Assembly: GCF_937976265.1 (NCBI RefSeq)
Contig: NZ_CALJRX010000288.1
Span: 1 to 16,941 of the forward strand
Length of the DNA: 16,941 bases
Direction of reading: 5' to 3'
Source of the DNA: an uncultured Haemophilus sp.
GTDB taxonomy: Bacteria; Pseudomonadota; Gammaproteobacteria; Enterobacterales; Pasteurellaceae
In this document: positions 7,510 to 15,179 of the stretch, one piece after another
How positions within the stretch are numbered: the stretch's first letter is position 1
How the letters are laid out: each line of letters opens with the position of its first letter
Translations under genes and position numbers: made by a program
The notes under the pieces: generated by a model
The model's database searches: none
What the model saw: only the letters and a program-made list of their open reading frames with translations
Told to the model about the DNA's origin: nothing

Positions 7510-8724
7510 TTAGTGAAGCGCTTCAACAACGCTTAAGAACATTTTTAAGATACCGGCATTTAATAAATCAATAAAGAATGCCCCTACCATTGGTACGATT
7601 AAGAACGCTTTGTGAGATGGTCCGAAACGACTGGTAATTGCTTGCATGTTAGCAACAGCTGTTGGTGTCGCACCAAGACCGAAACCACAGTGCCCCGCAC
7701 TTAATACAATCGCATCATAATCTTTACCCATCATACGGTATGTAACATAGATAGCGAAGAAAGCCATGAAGACAACTTGAACCGTTAAGATAACTAATAC
7801 ATCTGTGGCAAGGCCTGCTAATTCCCAAAGTTTGAGAGACATCAAAGCAATCGCTAAGAAGATAGATAAACCTACGCTGCCTAATACGTCAATTGCTGAA
7901 TCAGCCACTTGGAATTTGAATAAGTGGGTTAAGCTGTTACGAATGATTACACCTGTAAATAAACACCATACGAATGTTGGTAATTGAATGTGTGTACCTT
8001 TTGTTAAGCCATCTAAGTATTGACCGATGAGTAAACATAAAGAAAGCATTGCGATGGTTTCAATGATTGAGCGCGCATTAATTTTACGTTTATAAGTCGG
8101 GTGCTCAAATGCCTCTTGTACATCATCTACTTCATCATTCTCAGGGTTTTCACCTTGTTTTTGACGATTTAATAAATAACGGGATACTGGACCACCTAAG
8201 ATACCACCGAAGACTAAACCGAATGTGGCACATGCCATCGCGATTTCGGTTGCAGCCGGTAGATTAAATTCTTTGGTGAATGTTTCTGCCCAAGCTGCAC
8301 CTGTACCATGACCACCTGTTAGGGTAACAGAACCGGCAAGTAAACCGTAAGCAGGATCAATGCCTAATAATTGAGCACCTAAAATACCGATGGCATTTTG
8401 GCAAACAATGAGAATTGCCGCTGCCAATAGGAAGATAACTAATGGTTTTCCGCCTTTAATTAAGCGAGCAAAGTTTGCACTTAAACCGATAGAGGAGAAG
8501 AATACCAACATCATCGATGTTTGTAAGCTTTTCTCAAAAGTGAATGACGTGCCATTTACTTTATATAAAACCGTTAATGCAATAGCCACAATAAAGCCGC
8601 CAACAACAGGCTCAGGGATATTAAATGTTTGTAAAACTCGAATGCGTTTTACTAGAAAAAAACCGAGTAATAATACAAAACTTGCTAAAGCAAGTGTTTG
8701 ATAGGTATCAAAAACAATATTCAC
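7510..8724 (-). CDS. gltS: Sodium/glutamate symporter GltS
   Basis: Inner-membrane Na+-coupled L-glutamate carrier of the ESS family. It has 404 residues (E. coli 401) and is dominated by hydrophobic segments. The two re-entrant-loop signatures are present: TLTGGHGTGAAWAETF at about 134-149 and AGHCGFGLGATPTAVANM at about 343-360. A hydrophilic central loop lies around 186-215. The start is GTG at 8724-8722, with a strong AGGAGGA six bases upstream, which settles the start. The parC stop lies only 36 bases upstream on the same strand and no hairpin separates them, so gltS is probably read through from parC; an internal promoter cannot be excluded. H. influenzae also has parC next to gltS as far as I recall. 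No exact uptake core lies in the gene. Confidence 0.95.
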   Translation of the reverse strand: MNIVFDTYQTLALASFVLLLGFFLVKRIRVLQTFNIPEPVVGGFIVAIALTVLYKVNGTSFTFEKSLQTSMMLVFFSSIGLSANFARLIKGGKPLVIFLLAAAILIVCQNAIGILGAQLLGIDPAYGLLAGSVTLTGGHGTGAAWAETFTKEFNLPAATEIAMACATFGLVFGGILGGPVSRYLLNRQKQGENPENDEVDDVQEAFEHPTYKRKINARSIIETIAMLSLCLLIGQYLDGLTKGTHIQLPTFVWCLFTGVIIRNSLTHLFKFQVADSAIDVLGSVGLSIFLAIALMSLKLWELAGLATDVLVILTVQVVFMAFFAIYVTYRMMGKDYDAIVLSAGHCGFGLGATPTAVANMQAITSRFGPSHKAFLIVPMVGAFFIDLLNAGILKMFLSVVEALH

Positions 8725-8760
8725 GAAATATCCTCCTATTTAGTTTGGTTTCGAGAATTC

Positions 8761-11016
8761 TTATGAGTTGTGTTCAGGTTCAACCACCACAATATCAACA
8801 TTACTATGTAATCCACGTGGTAATTGGGAGCCTTTTCTGCCGCGTTCCGCACGGAATTTTTGCAGATCTTCCGGTTTTAATGTGATTTTTCGTTTACCGG
8901 AATGGAACTCAAGGCTGGCTTGCTCTGAAATTAAGAACAATTTCACCAATAATTCTGACCGCGCTTTTGCATTCGCTGCTGGAATACTGATGATTTTGTT
9001 GCCTTTCCCTTTTGATAATGCCGGTAAATCCCGTACCGGAAAAATCAGCATTCGACCCGCTGAAGTGAGGGACACAAGAAGTGAGGCCGACTCGGAAAGT
9101 GTCTCAGGTTTCAAGACTTTCGCATTTTCTGGCAAAGAAATCAAGGCTTTTCCTGCTTTATTACGTGCAATTAAATCTTCAAATTTGCAAATAAAACCAT
9201 ATCCTGCATCTGATGCCATCAATAATTCTTGTTTTTCAGGTTCCATAATAACCTGTTCAATCGTCGCACCTGCCGGTAATGTCAGTTTACCGGTGAGCGG
9301 TTCACCTTGTGAACGCGCAGAAGGCAAGCTTAATGGATCTAAAGCGTAGCTACGACCAGTACTATCAATAAAGATTACGGGCTGATTGCTTTTACCACAA
9401 GCGTGCGCCAGATATTTATCGCCGGCTTTGTAGCTTAATCCTGCCGGATCAATATCATGACCTTTCGCACAACGAACCCAACCCATTTCAGATAAGATGA
9501 CGGTAACCGGTTCAGCCGGCGTCATTTCACTTTCAGAAATCGCTTTCGCTTCTTCACGTTCAACTAATTGAGACATTCTAGGGCTGGCGTATTTTTTTGC
9601 GTCTTCTTGAATTTCTTTTTTGATCAAGGTATTTAAGCGACGCTCAGAACCTAAAATTAACGCTAAATTTGACCGCTCTTCTTCGAGTTTATCTTTTTCA
9701 GCTTGTAATTGATGTTCTTCTAATTTAGCTAAATGGCGCAAACGTAAGTTTAAAATGGCTTCAGCCTGTTCATCACTTAAGTTAAAGCGAGTCATTAAAA
9801 CTTGTTTTGGTTCATCTTCAGTACGAATAATCTCAATCACTTCATCAATGTTGAGGAAGGCAACCATTAAACCATCTAAAATATGTAAACGAGCAAGTAC
9901 TTTATCTAAACGATGTTGTAAACGACGCGTCACGGTCGTACGACGGAATGTCAGCCATTCGGTAAGAACTTGAAGTAAGCCTTTTACAGCTGGTTTATGG
10001 TCAAGCCCGATCATATTCATATTCACACGATAGCTTTTTTCAAGATCAGTCGTCGCAAATAAATGCGCCATCAAGGCATCCGTGTCAACGCGATTTGAAC
10101 GTGGCACAAGCACGATACGCACAGGATTTTCATAATCTGCTTCATCACGAATATCTTCCACCATTGGCAATTTTTTCGCCGTCATTTGCTCAGCAATTTG
10201 TGCAATAATTTTTGATGGTGAAGATTGATGAGGAAGTGCGCTAATGATGATTTCACCATCTTCTTTATGCCATGTCGCACGCATTTTGATGGAACCACGA
10301 CCGGTTTCATACATTTTGCGAATATCATCTTTAGGGGAAATAATTTCCGCTTCAGTTGGGAAATCAGGGCCTTGAATGATATTGAGTACATCATCTAATC
10401 CCGCTTTTGGATTATCTAATAACAGGACAGCGGCATCCGCCACTTCATTAATATTGTGTGGTGGAATATCGGTTGCCATCCCGACAGCAATCCCCGTGGT
10501 ACCATTTAACAGAATATGAGGTAAACGAGCAGGCAAATATTGTGGTTCTTCTAAGGTGCCATCAAAGTTCGGTTGGAAATCAACAGTGCCTTGACCTAAT
10601 TCAGATAATAGAATTTCAGAGATTTTGGATAGGCGAGATTCCGTATAACGCATTGCCGCGAATGATTTAGGATCATCTGGTGCCCCCCAGTTTCCTTGGC
10701 CATCAACCAAAGGATAGCGGTAAGAAAAGGGCTGAGCCATTAATACCATGGCTTCATAACAAGCGGAGTCACCATGTGGATGGAATTTACCTAACACATC
10801 ACCAACGGTACGTGCGGATTTTTTAAATTTCGCCGCGGCATTTAAACCCAGTTCAGACATCGCATAGATAATACGACGTTGAACGGGCTTTAAACCATCG
10901 CCAATAAAAGGCAATGCACGATCCATGATGACGTACATTGAATAGTTAAGATAAGCCTTTTCTGTAAAGGTTCGAAGTGGCATCTGCTCGATGCCTTCGT
11001 AACTAATATTGCTCAT
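8761..11016 (-). CDS. parC: DNA topoisomerase IV subunit A (ParC)
   Basis: DNA-breaking and religating subunit of topoisomerase IV (C2E2 with ParE), which decatenates daughter chromosomes. It has 751 residues, the same size as E. coli ParC (752). The catalytic tyrosine is Tyr124 in AAMRYTESRLS. The quinolone-determining region reads GKFHPHGDSACYEAM (76-90), with Gly82, Asp83, Ser84 and Glu88, the susceptible-type residues in H. influenzae numbering. The C-terminal DNA-wrapping domain follows from about residue 490. The ATG lies 11 bases after the nirK stop with only a modest AGAAG-type ribosome site, so translation may be coupled to nirK. In other Haemophilus the neighbour upstream is expected to be parE directly. 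Confidence 0.96.
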   Translation of the reverse strand: MSNISYEGIEQMPLRTFTEKAYLNYSMYVIMDRALPFIGDGLKPVQRRIIYAMSELGLNAAAKFKKSARTVGDVLGKFHPHGDSACYEAMVLMAQPFSYRYPLVDGQGNWGAPDDPKSFAAMRYTESRLSKISEILLSELGQGTVDFQPNFDGTLEEPQYLPARLPHILLNGTTGIAVGMATDIPPHNINEVADAAVLLLDNPKAGLDDVLNIIQGPDFPTEAEIISPKDDIRKMYETGRGSIKMRATWHKEDGEIIISALPHQSSPSKIIAQIAEQMTAKKLPMVEDIRDEADYENPVRIVLVPRSNRVDTDALMAHLFATTDLEKSYRVNMNMIGLDHKPAVKGLLQVLTEWLTFRRTTVTRRLQHRLDKVLARLHILDGLMVAFLNIDEVIEIIRTEDEPKQVLMTRFNLSDEQAEAILNLRLRHLAKLEEHQLQAEKDKLEEERSNLALILGSERRLNTLIKKEIQEDAKKYASPRMSQLVEREEAKAISESEMTPAEPVTVILSEMGWVRCAKGHDIDPAGLSYKAGDKYLAHACGKSNQPVIFIDSTGRSYALDPLSLPSARSQGEPLTGKLTLPAGATIEQVIMEPEKQELLMASDAGYGFICKFEDLIARNKAGKALISLPENAKVLKPETLSESASLLVSLTSAGRMLIFPVRDLPALSKGKGNKIISIPAANAKARSELLVKLFLISEQASLEFHSGKRKITLKPEDLQKFRAERGRKGSQLPRGLHSNVDIVVVEPEHNS

Positions 11017-11027
11017 ATTCTTCTAAT

Positions 11028-12221
11028 CTATTTTCTTGTTGCACCGGAATTCCCATCAGACTGTTGGTGAGGAGAATGTCCCATATCCATTCCTTTATGA
11101 CTGTCAATTTCGTAAGGAACAGGTTGTGGTTTTTGTGGATTGGCTTCTTTAAAGGCTTCGTCTTTTAATTTACCAGAATAAATATTCGGATTTTTTTCGC
11201 CTTCTACCACTATTTGTCCCATTGTACCTTTATTTACTGCGCGGAAAATGGAATGATCCATAAAGACATAAGTACCTGGTACATCAATTCGAGTTTCTAC
11301 CATGGTGGCACTGCCAGATGGAATCAAGGTCGTTTGAACATTGTGATTAACAAGTGTGCCGCCTTCCACATACACATTGTCAAATACCGCACCAATTAAG
11401 TGGAAAGAAGAGCATAAATTCGGCCCCGCATTGCCTACAAATAAACGAATTGTTTCACCGGTTTTTGCTTTTAAGGCATTTTCATCCATAGTTGCGCCGA
11501 CTTTGCCGTTGAAGAGGACATATTCTGGGCGTTCATCAATAGCTTTTTTCATACTGAAAGGCTGCAAGCCAGGATCGCCAAATTCACCTTTGGTATAGAA
11601 TTCACTTTGCATAATGTAAAATTCACGATCCACGTTTGGTAAGCCCTCTTTTGGCTCAACTAAAACTAAACCATACATCCCTTTAGCAAGGTGAATATCC
11701 ACAGGCTGACTGCCACAATGATATAAATAAATGCCAGAACGTAACGCTCTAAATTGGAAGGTGGATGTACGCGTTGGCGGGGTTTCACTTGCGATAGCAC
11801 CACCCATTGGCACAGCGGCAGCGTGAAAATCGATACTGTGTGGCATCATTGAACTCGCTGAGTTGGAAAGTTGCACTTCCACCATATCGCCTTCGCGTAC
11901 ACGAATGAATGGCGCAGGCACGCTACCGTTTAATGTCCAAAATTTAAATTGCACACCATCCATTAAATCCATAATTTGCTCAAGTGCGGTCAGTTTTACC
12001 ACGACTTTTGCCGGATAGTTACGTTCAATCGGTTTTGGCACATTTGGTGCAAGCGTTAGCTCAGCCTCAATTTCAGGTAAATTTTCAACCGCAGTGGTTG
12101 TCGTATTAGAGGGCTTTTCCTCTGCTTGAGCAGAAGGAATAAGGCTTAAACCTGCGCCTAATGTAATCGTTGCTAGGCCTAGTGCACTGTTTTTAAAAAA
12201 ATCTCGACGTTGTTCGTTCAT
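11028..12221 (-). CDS. nirK: Copper-containing nitrite reductase (NO-forming), NirK/AniA family, Tat-exported
   Basis: Reduces nitrite to nitric oxide in the periplasm. With the ATG at 12221 the protein has 397 residues in two cupredoxin domains. Type 1 copper ligands: His128, Cys169, His177, Met182. Type 2 copper ligands: His133, His168, His323. Catalytic pair: Asp131 and His274. The Cys169-His177 spacing (CGSQPVDIH) and MYGLVLVEPKEGLP resemble neisserial AniA. The N-terminus has a twin-arginine motif, QRRDFFK, and probable cleavage after AQA (31-33), unlike the lipid-anchored AniA. The C-terminus carries a His/Met-rich stretch, SHKGMDMGHSPHQ (374-386). The start is decided by TGAGGT, with GAGG six bases before this ATG; a TTG 12 bases upstream overlaps that site and is unlikely. 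The gene lies 16 bases after parE and 11 before parC, with no room for a promoter. It contains one uptake core. SufI/FtsP is excluded by size and intact ligands. Confidence 0.92.
   Translation of the reverse strand: MNEQRRDFFKNSALGLATITLGAGLSLIPSAQAEEKPSNTTTTAVENLPEIEAELTLAPNVPKPIERNYPAKVVVKLTALEQIMDLMDGVQFKFWTLNGSVPAPFIRVREGDMVEVQLSNSASSMMPHSIDFHAAAVPMGGAIASETPPTRTSTFQFRALRSGIYLYHCGSQPVDIHLAKGMYGLVLVEPKEGLPNVDREFYIMQSEFYTKGEFGDPGLQPFSMKKAIDERPEYVLFNGKVGATMDENALKAKTGETIRLFVGNAGPNLCSSFHLIGAVFDNVYVEGGTLVNHNVQTTLIPSGSATMVETRIDVPGTYVFMDHSIFRAVNKGTMGQIVVEGEKNPNIYSGKLKDEAFKEANPQKPQPVPYEIDSHKGMDMGHSPHQQSDGNSGATRK
11982..11990 (+). repeat. Hin-USS core in nirK
   Basis: Exact AAGTGCGGT on the + strand; the nirK strand reads ACCGCACTT over Leu-Thr-Ala-Leu. 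It shows nirK has been resident in, or came from, an organism using this uptake signal. Confidence 0.9.
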
Positions 12222-12237
12222 AATTGACCTCAAATAA

Positions 12238-14136
12238 TTAAACGGCTAAATCCACTTGGTCGCCATTGGTTTGTAACCAATTTTTGCGATCTTCTGCTCG
12301 CTTTTTGGCGAGTAACATATCCATTAATTCTAATGTTTCCGCTCCTCGATCTTCGCCTAGCTCATAGGTTAATTGAACTAAACGACGTGTATTCGGATCC
12401 ATGGTGGTTTCACGTAATTGTGATGGATCCATTTCACCCAAACCTTTGAAGCGCTGTACGTTTAAGGTACCTTTTTTACCTTTCAAGCGTTCTAAAATCG
12501 CTTCTTTTTCGTTTTCGTCTAAGGCATAAAACACTTCTTTACCTAAGTCGATACGATAGAGTGGTGGCATTGCCACATAAACGTGTCCATCCTGTACTAA
12601 TTTCGGGAAGTGACGTAAAAAGAGTGCACAAAGTAGGGTGGCGATGTGCAAACCATCAGAGTCCGCATCGGCTAAAATACAGACTTTACCGTAACGAAGT
12701 TGAGATAAGTCTTCATTATCAGGATCGATACCAAGCGCCACAGCAATATCATGAATTTCCGTTGAACCAAGCACTTGATCGCTGGCGACTTCCCAAGTAT
12801 TTAAGATTTTTCCACGTAACGGCAGAATAGCTTGGTATTCACGGTCACGCGCCTGTTTGGCTGAGCCACCCGCAGAGTCACCTTCTACTAAGAATAATTC
12901 GGTTTTTTCTAAATTTTGTGATGCACAATCGGCTAATTTTCCAGGTAGAGCTGGGCCACTCACTAATTTTTTACGCACGACTTTTTTAGCGGCATTTAAA
13001 CGACGTTGTGCAGAACTGATCGCCATTTCAGCTAAGCGATCCGCATCTTGTACGTTCTGGTTTAACCATAAACTGAAGGCATCTTTTAAAACACCCGCAA
13101 CAAAGACCGCACTTTGACGGGAAGATAAGCGTTCTTTGGTTTGGCCGGCAAATTGGGCATCCTGCATTTTCAGTGAAAGAATGTAAGCACAGCGATCCCA
13201 AATATCGTCTGCGGTTAATTTCACCCCACGTGGTAATTTATTGCGGAATTCACAATATTCAGTCATGGCATTGAGCAAACCTTGGCGAAGACCATTAACG
13301 TGTGTTCCGCCTTGTACCGTAGGAATCAAGTTTACATAGCTTTCTGCAATAAGCTCGCCACCTTCAGGTAACCATAATAATGCCCAGCTTACTGCTTCCG
13401 TTGAGCCTTTAAATTCACCGACAAAAGGTTTTTCAGGCAAGGTTTCAAAACCATTTACCGCTTCAGTTAAGTAATCGGATAAACCATCTTGATAGCACCA
13501 CACATCTTCGGTGTTATTCACTTTATCGACAAATTTAATTTCTAAGCCAGAACAAAGCACGGCTTTCGCACGCAATAAGTGGCGTAAACGACTGACAGAA
13601 AAATTCTTGCTATCAAAATATTTTGGATTCGGTTTGAAGTGAACGGTGGTGCCGGTCGTACGTCTGCCACAAGTCCCGATGACTTCTAATTCTTCTACTT
13701 TTGCACCATTTTCAAAGGCAATTTTATACACTTCACCGTTACGTTTAACTTGAATATCAACGCGTTCAGAAAGAGCATTGACGACAGAAATTCCCACCCC
13801 GTGTAAACCACCGGCAAATTCATAGTTTTTATTTGAGAATTTACCGCCAGCGTGAAGTTTGGTTAAGATGACTTCGACACCAGAAACGCCTTCCGTTGGG
13901 TGAATGTCCACAGGCATACCACGCCCGTTATCGATGACTTCAAGAGATTGATCAGTGTGTAAAATCACTTCAACTTTGGTGGCAAAACCCGCAAGGGCTT
14001 CATCCACACTGTTATCAATAACTTCTTGTGCAAGGTGATTCGGACGGGTAGTGTCCGTGTACATACCGGGGCGAATTTGCACCGGTTCGAGATCTTTCAG
14101 AACCGTAATTTCTTGAGCAGAATAATTTGTAGTCAT
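12238..14136 (-). CDS. parE: DNA topoisomerase IV subunit B (ParE)
   Basis: ATPase subunit of topoisomerase IV, partner of ParC. It has 632 residues (E. coli 630). GHKL ATP-binding motifs are visible: EVIDNSVDEAL at 38-48, VIDNGRGMP at 67-75 and GGLHGVG at 109-115. The TOPRIM metal-binding part has VEGDSAGG at 417-424 and DADSDG at 490-495. The quinolone-region motif PLRGKILN is at 439-446. The start is the ATG preceded by an AT-rich leader with no Shine-Dalgarno and a good promoter a short way upstream, so the leader would be only about a dozen bases. It is the first gene of the parE-nirK-parC-gltS block. Confidence 0.96.
   Translation of the reverse strand: MTTNYSAQEITVLKDLEPVQIRPGMYTDTTRPNHLAQEVIDNSVDEALAGFATKVEVILHTDQSLEVIDNGRGMPVDIHPTEGVSGVEVILTKLHAGGKFSNKNYEFAGGLHGVGISVVNALSERVDIQVKRNGEVYKIAFENGAKVEELEVIGTCGRRTTGTTVHFKPNPKYFDSKNFSVSRLRHLLRAKAVLCSGLEIKFVDKVNNTEDVWCYQDGLSDYLTEAVNGFETLPEKPFVGEFKGSTEAVSWALLWLPEGGELIAESYVNLIPTVQGGTHVNGLRQGLLNAMTEYCEFRNKLPRGVKLTADDIWDRCAYILSLKMQDAQFAGQTKERLSSRQSAVFVAGVLKDAFSLWLNQNVQDADRLAEMAISSAQRRLNAAKKVVRKKLVSGPALPGKLADCASQNLEKTELFLVEGDSAGGSAKQARDREYQAILPLRGKILNTWEVASDQVLGSTEIHDIAVALGIDPDNEDLSQLRYGKVCILADADSDGLHIATLLCALFLRHFPKLVQDGHVYVAMPPLYRIDLGKEVFYALDENEKEAILERLKGKKGTLNVQRFKGLGEMDPSQLRETTMDPNTRRLVQLTYELGEDRGAETLELMDMLLAKKRAEDRKNWLQTNGDQVDLAV
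13106..13114 (-). repeat. Hin-USS core in parE
   Basis: ACCGCACTT on the + strand; on the gene strand it is AAGTGCGGT over Ser-Ala-Val (QSAVFVAG region of ParE). Confidence 0.9.
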
Positions 14137-14155
14137 TTTTAAAATTAGTTACTTA

Positions 14156-14185
14156 TTTATAAAAAAATTAACGTGATTTTATCAA
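14156..14185 (-). promoter_or_regulatory. Likely promoter of the parE-nirK-parC-gltS block
   Basis: On the - strand: TTGATA (14185-14180), an 18-base spacer, TATAAA (14161-14156). It lies about 20 bases before the parE ATG, leaving a very short leader, which agrees with the lack of a Shine-Dalgarno. A second, weaker TTGATT lies further upstream. Confidence 0.45.
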
Positions 14186-14243
14186 AAAATGACGCGTTTA
14201 TAAAATCAAAGATGAGAAAAGATAAGGATACTATATCAAGGAA

Positions 14244-14252
14244 AAGTGCGGT
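14244..14252 (+). repeat. Hin-USS core, left arm of the inverted pair
   Basis: Exact AAGTGCGGT followed by CAAAATTT, the first A/T block of the extended signal. Confidence 0.92.
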
Positions 14253-14273
14253 CAAAATTTGAAGAGAATTTTT

Positions 14274-14282
14274 ACCGCACTT
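14274..14282 (-). repeat. Hin-USS core, right arm of the inverted pair
   Basis: ACCGCACTT on the + strand preceded by AATTTTT, the matching A/T block in reverse. Confidence 0.92.
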
Positions 14283-14332
14283 TGGGTTCATTTGAATCTA
14301 TTTAATCTGTTATAGATTGAGTTATCTCGATA

Positions 14333-15010
14333 CTAAGCTTTTGCTTTTGTTGCTAAATATTCCTGCAAGCCTTTATCTCTCAATTTACAGCTCGGACATT
14401 CCCCGCAACCGCCTTCAACACCTTCGTAACAGGTGTGAGTGTGCTGACGAATATAATCTAACGCACCTAATTCATCAGCTAATGCCCAGGTTTGGGCTTT
14501 GGTAAGATACATTAACGGTGTTTTTAAATTGAACGGGTAATCCATGGCTAAATTAAGGGTGACATTCATGGATTTGATAAACACATCACGACAATCGGGA
14601 TAGCCGCTGAAATCTGTTTCACATACACCCGTAATGATGTCATTAATACCTTGTCCTTTTGCATAGATTGCTGCATACAATAAGAAGAGTGCGTTGCGGC
14701 CATCTACAAAGGTATTTGGTAATTCACCGTCTTTTTGCTCAATATCAGCGTTTGCATCCATTAAGGCATTATGGGTGATAGATTTGATGACGGACGTATC
14801 AATCAACGTTTGTTTTACGCCGAGATCTTTGGCGATCCAACGGGCTTTTTCTAATTCGATAGCGTGACGTTGGCCGTATTGAAAGGTGACGGTTTCGACA
14901 TTTTCTACGCCATATTCGGCAATGGCTTGAATTAAACAGGTTGTGGAATCTTGTCCACCAGAGAAGATCACAAGGGCTTTACGATTGTGATTAGGATTTG
15001 AAATATTCAT
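14333..15010 (-). CDS. queC: 7-cyano-7-deazaguanine (preQ0) synthase QueC
   Basis: Converts 7-carboxy-7-deazaguanine to preQ0 with ATP and ammonia, in the queuosine tRNA modification pathway; cytosolic. It has 225 residues, normal for the family. The PP-loop ATP motif SGGQDSTT is at 17-24. The zinc site is Cys194, Cys202, Cys205 and Cys208 in CYEGVEGGCGECPSC. VDGRNALFL (102-110) and GVCETDFSGYPDCR (128-141) are family signatures. The start is fixed by an AGG six bases upstream that is also the 3' strand of a preQ1-I riboswitch pseudoknot, so expression should fall when preQ1 is plentiful. It stands alone between its own promoter and an uptake-sequence hairpin; other que genes are not in the window. 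Confidence 0.96.
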   Translation of the reverse strand: MNISNPNHNRKALVIFSGGQDSTTCLIQAIAEYGVENVETVTFQYGQRHAIELEKARWIAKDLGVKQTLIDTSVIKSITHNALMDANADIEQKDGELPNTFVDGRNALFLLYAAIYAKGQGINDIITGVCETDFSGYPDCRDVFIKSMNVTLNLAMDYPFNLKTPLMYLTKAQTWALADELGALDYIRQHTHTCYEGVEGGCGECPSCKLRDKGLQEYLATKAKA

Positions 15011-15016
15011 AGGGTA

Positions 15017-15051
15017 CCTAGTTTTTTTATGTAGGAGGTTTGCGAACTACA
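15017..15051 (-). promoter_or_regulatory. preQ1-I riboswitch in the queC leader
   Basis: On the - strand: P1 TGTAG (15051-15047) pairs with CTACA (15034-15030). The loop is TTCGCAAACCTC, then an A-rich L3 (TAAAAAAACT), then AGG (15019-15017), which pairs with CCT of the loop (15038-15036) as P2. This is the H-type pseudoknot of preQ1-I, close to the Thermoanaerobacter tengcongensis form (TCGCAG...ACC loop, ACAAGG tail). The AGG is also the Shine-Dalgarno of queC, six bases before the ATG, so control should be translational: preQ1 binding hides the ribosome site. Confidence 0.88.
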
Positions 15052-15069
15052 AGTTAAAAATGAGGTGGT

Positions 15070-15098
15070 ATTGTAGAAGCCAAGGATAAATTTTGCAA
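15070..15098 (-). promoter_or_regulatory. Sigma-70 promoter of queC
   Basis: On the - strand: TTGCAA (15098-15093), exactly 17 bases, then TACAAT (15075-15070). Transcription would begin near 15063, about a dozen bases before the riboswitch P1 stem. Confidence 0.7.
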
Positions 15099-15136
15099 GA
15101 AAAGGACTAATTAAAGCAAGAAAATCTGGAGGGAAT

Positions 15137-15147
15137 TGTGATACAAT
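15137..15147 (+). promoter_or_regulatory. Extended -10 promoter for the small lipoprotein gene
   Basis: TG-A-TACAAT (TG at 15139-15140, hexamer 15142-15147) with no clear -35, about 33 bases before the ATG at 15180. It is divergent from the queC promoter. Confidence 0.5.
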
Positions 15148-15179
15148 TTTGGTAAGTTAGTTTTAAAAAGGTAAACACA

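Larger units (their letters stand above)
14242..14283 (-). terminator. Inverted pair of Hin-USS forming the likely queC terminator
   Basis: AAGTGCGGT at 14244-14252 and ACCGCACTT at 14274-14282 form a 10-bp stem. The A/T-rich flanks continue the pairing inward past one mismatch (CAAAATTT with AATTTTT) around a short loop. The T-rich side for a - strand transcript is only moderate (CTTTTCCTTG). It lies between the queC stop and the parE promoter, where a terminator is expected. Both copies match the extended uptake signal, core plus A/T blocks. Confidence 0.75.

Noticed and set aside
7692..7700. Uptake core in gltS (CCCGCACTT)
   Set aside because: One mismatch in the 9-base core; counted only exact matches.
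8768..9349. 193-codon open frame on the + strand opposite parC
   Set aside because: It lies fully antisense to conserved parC coding sequence, has no ribosome site, and its translation resembles no protein I know; it is a shadow frame.
10742..10806. Quinolone-resistance changes in ParC
   Set aside because: Gly82, Asp83, Ser84 and Glu88 are all the susceptible-type residues.
11028..12221. Call as FtsP/SufI because of the position near parC and the Tat signal
   Set aside because: SufI is larger, has three cupredoxin domains and has lost the copper ligands; here two domains and all NirK ligands plus Asp131 and His274 are present.
12219..12233. TTG at 12233 as the nirK start
   Set aside because: It overlaps the GAGG ribosome site that is ideally placed for the ATG at 12221, and the Tat motif starts properly from that ATG.
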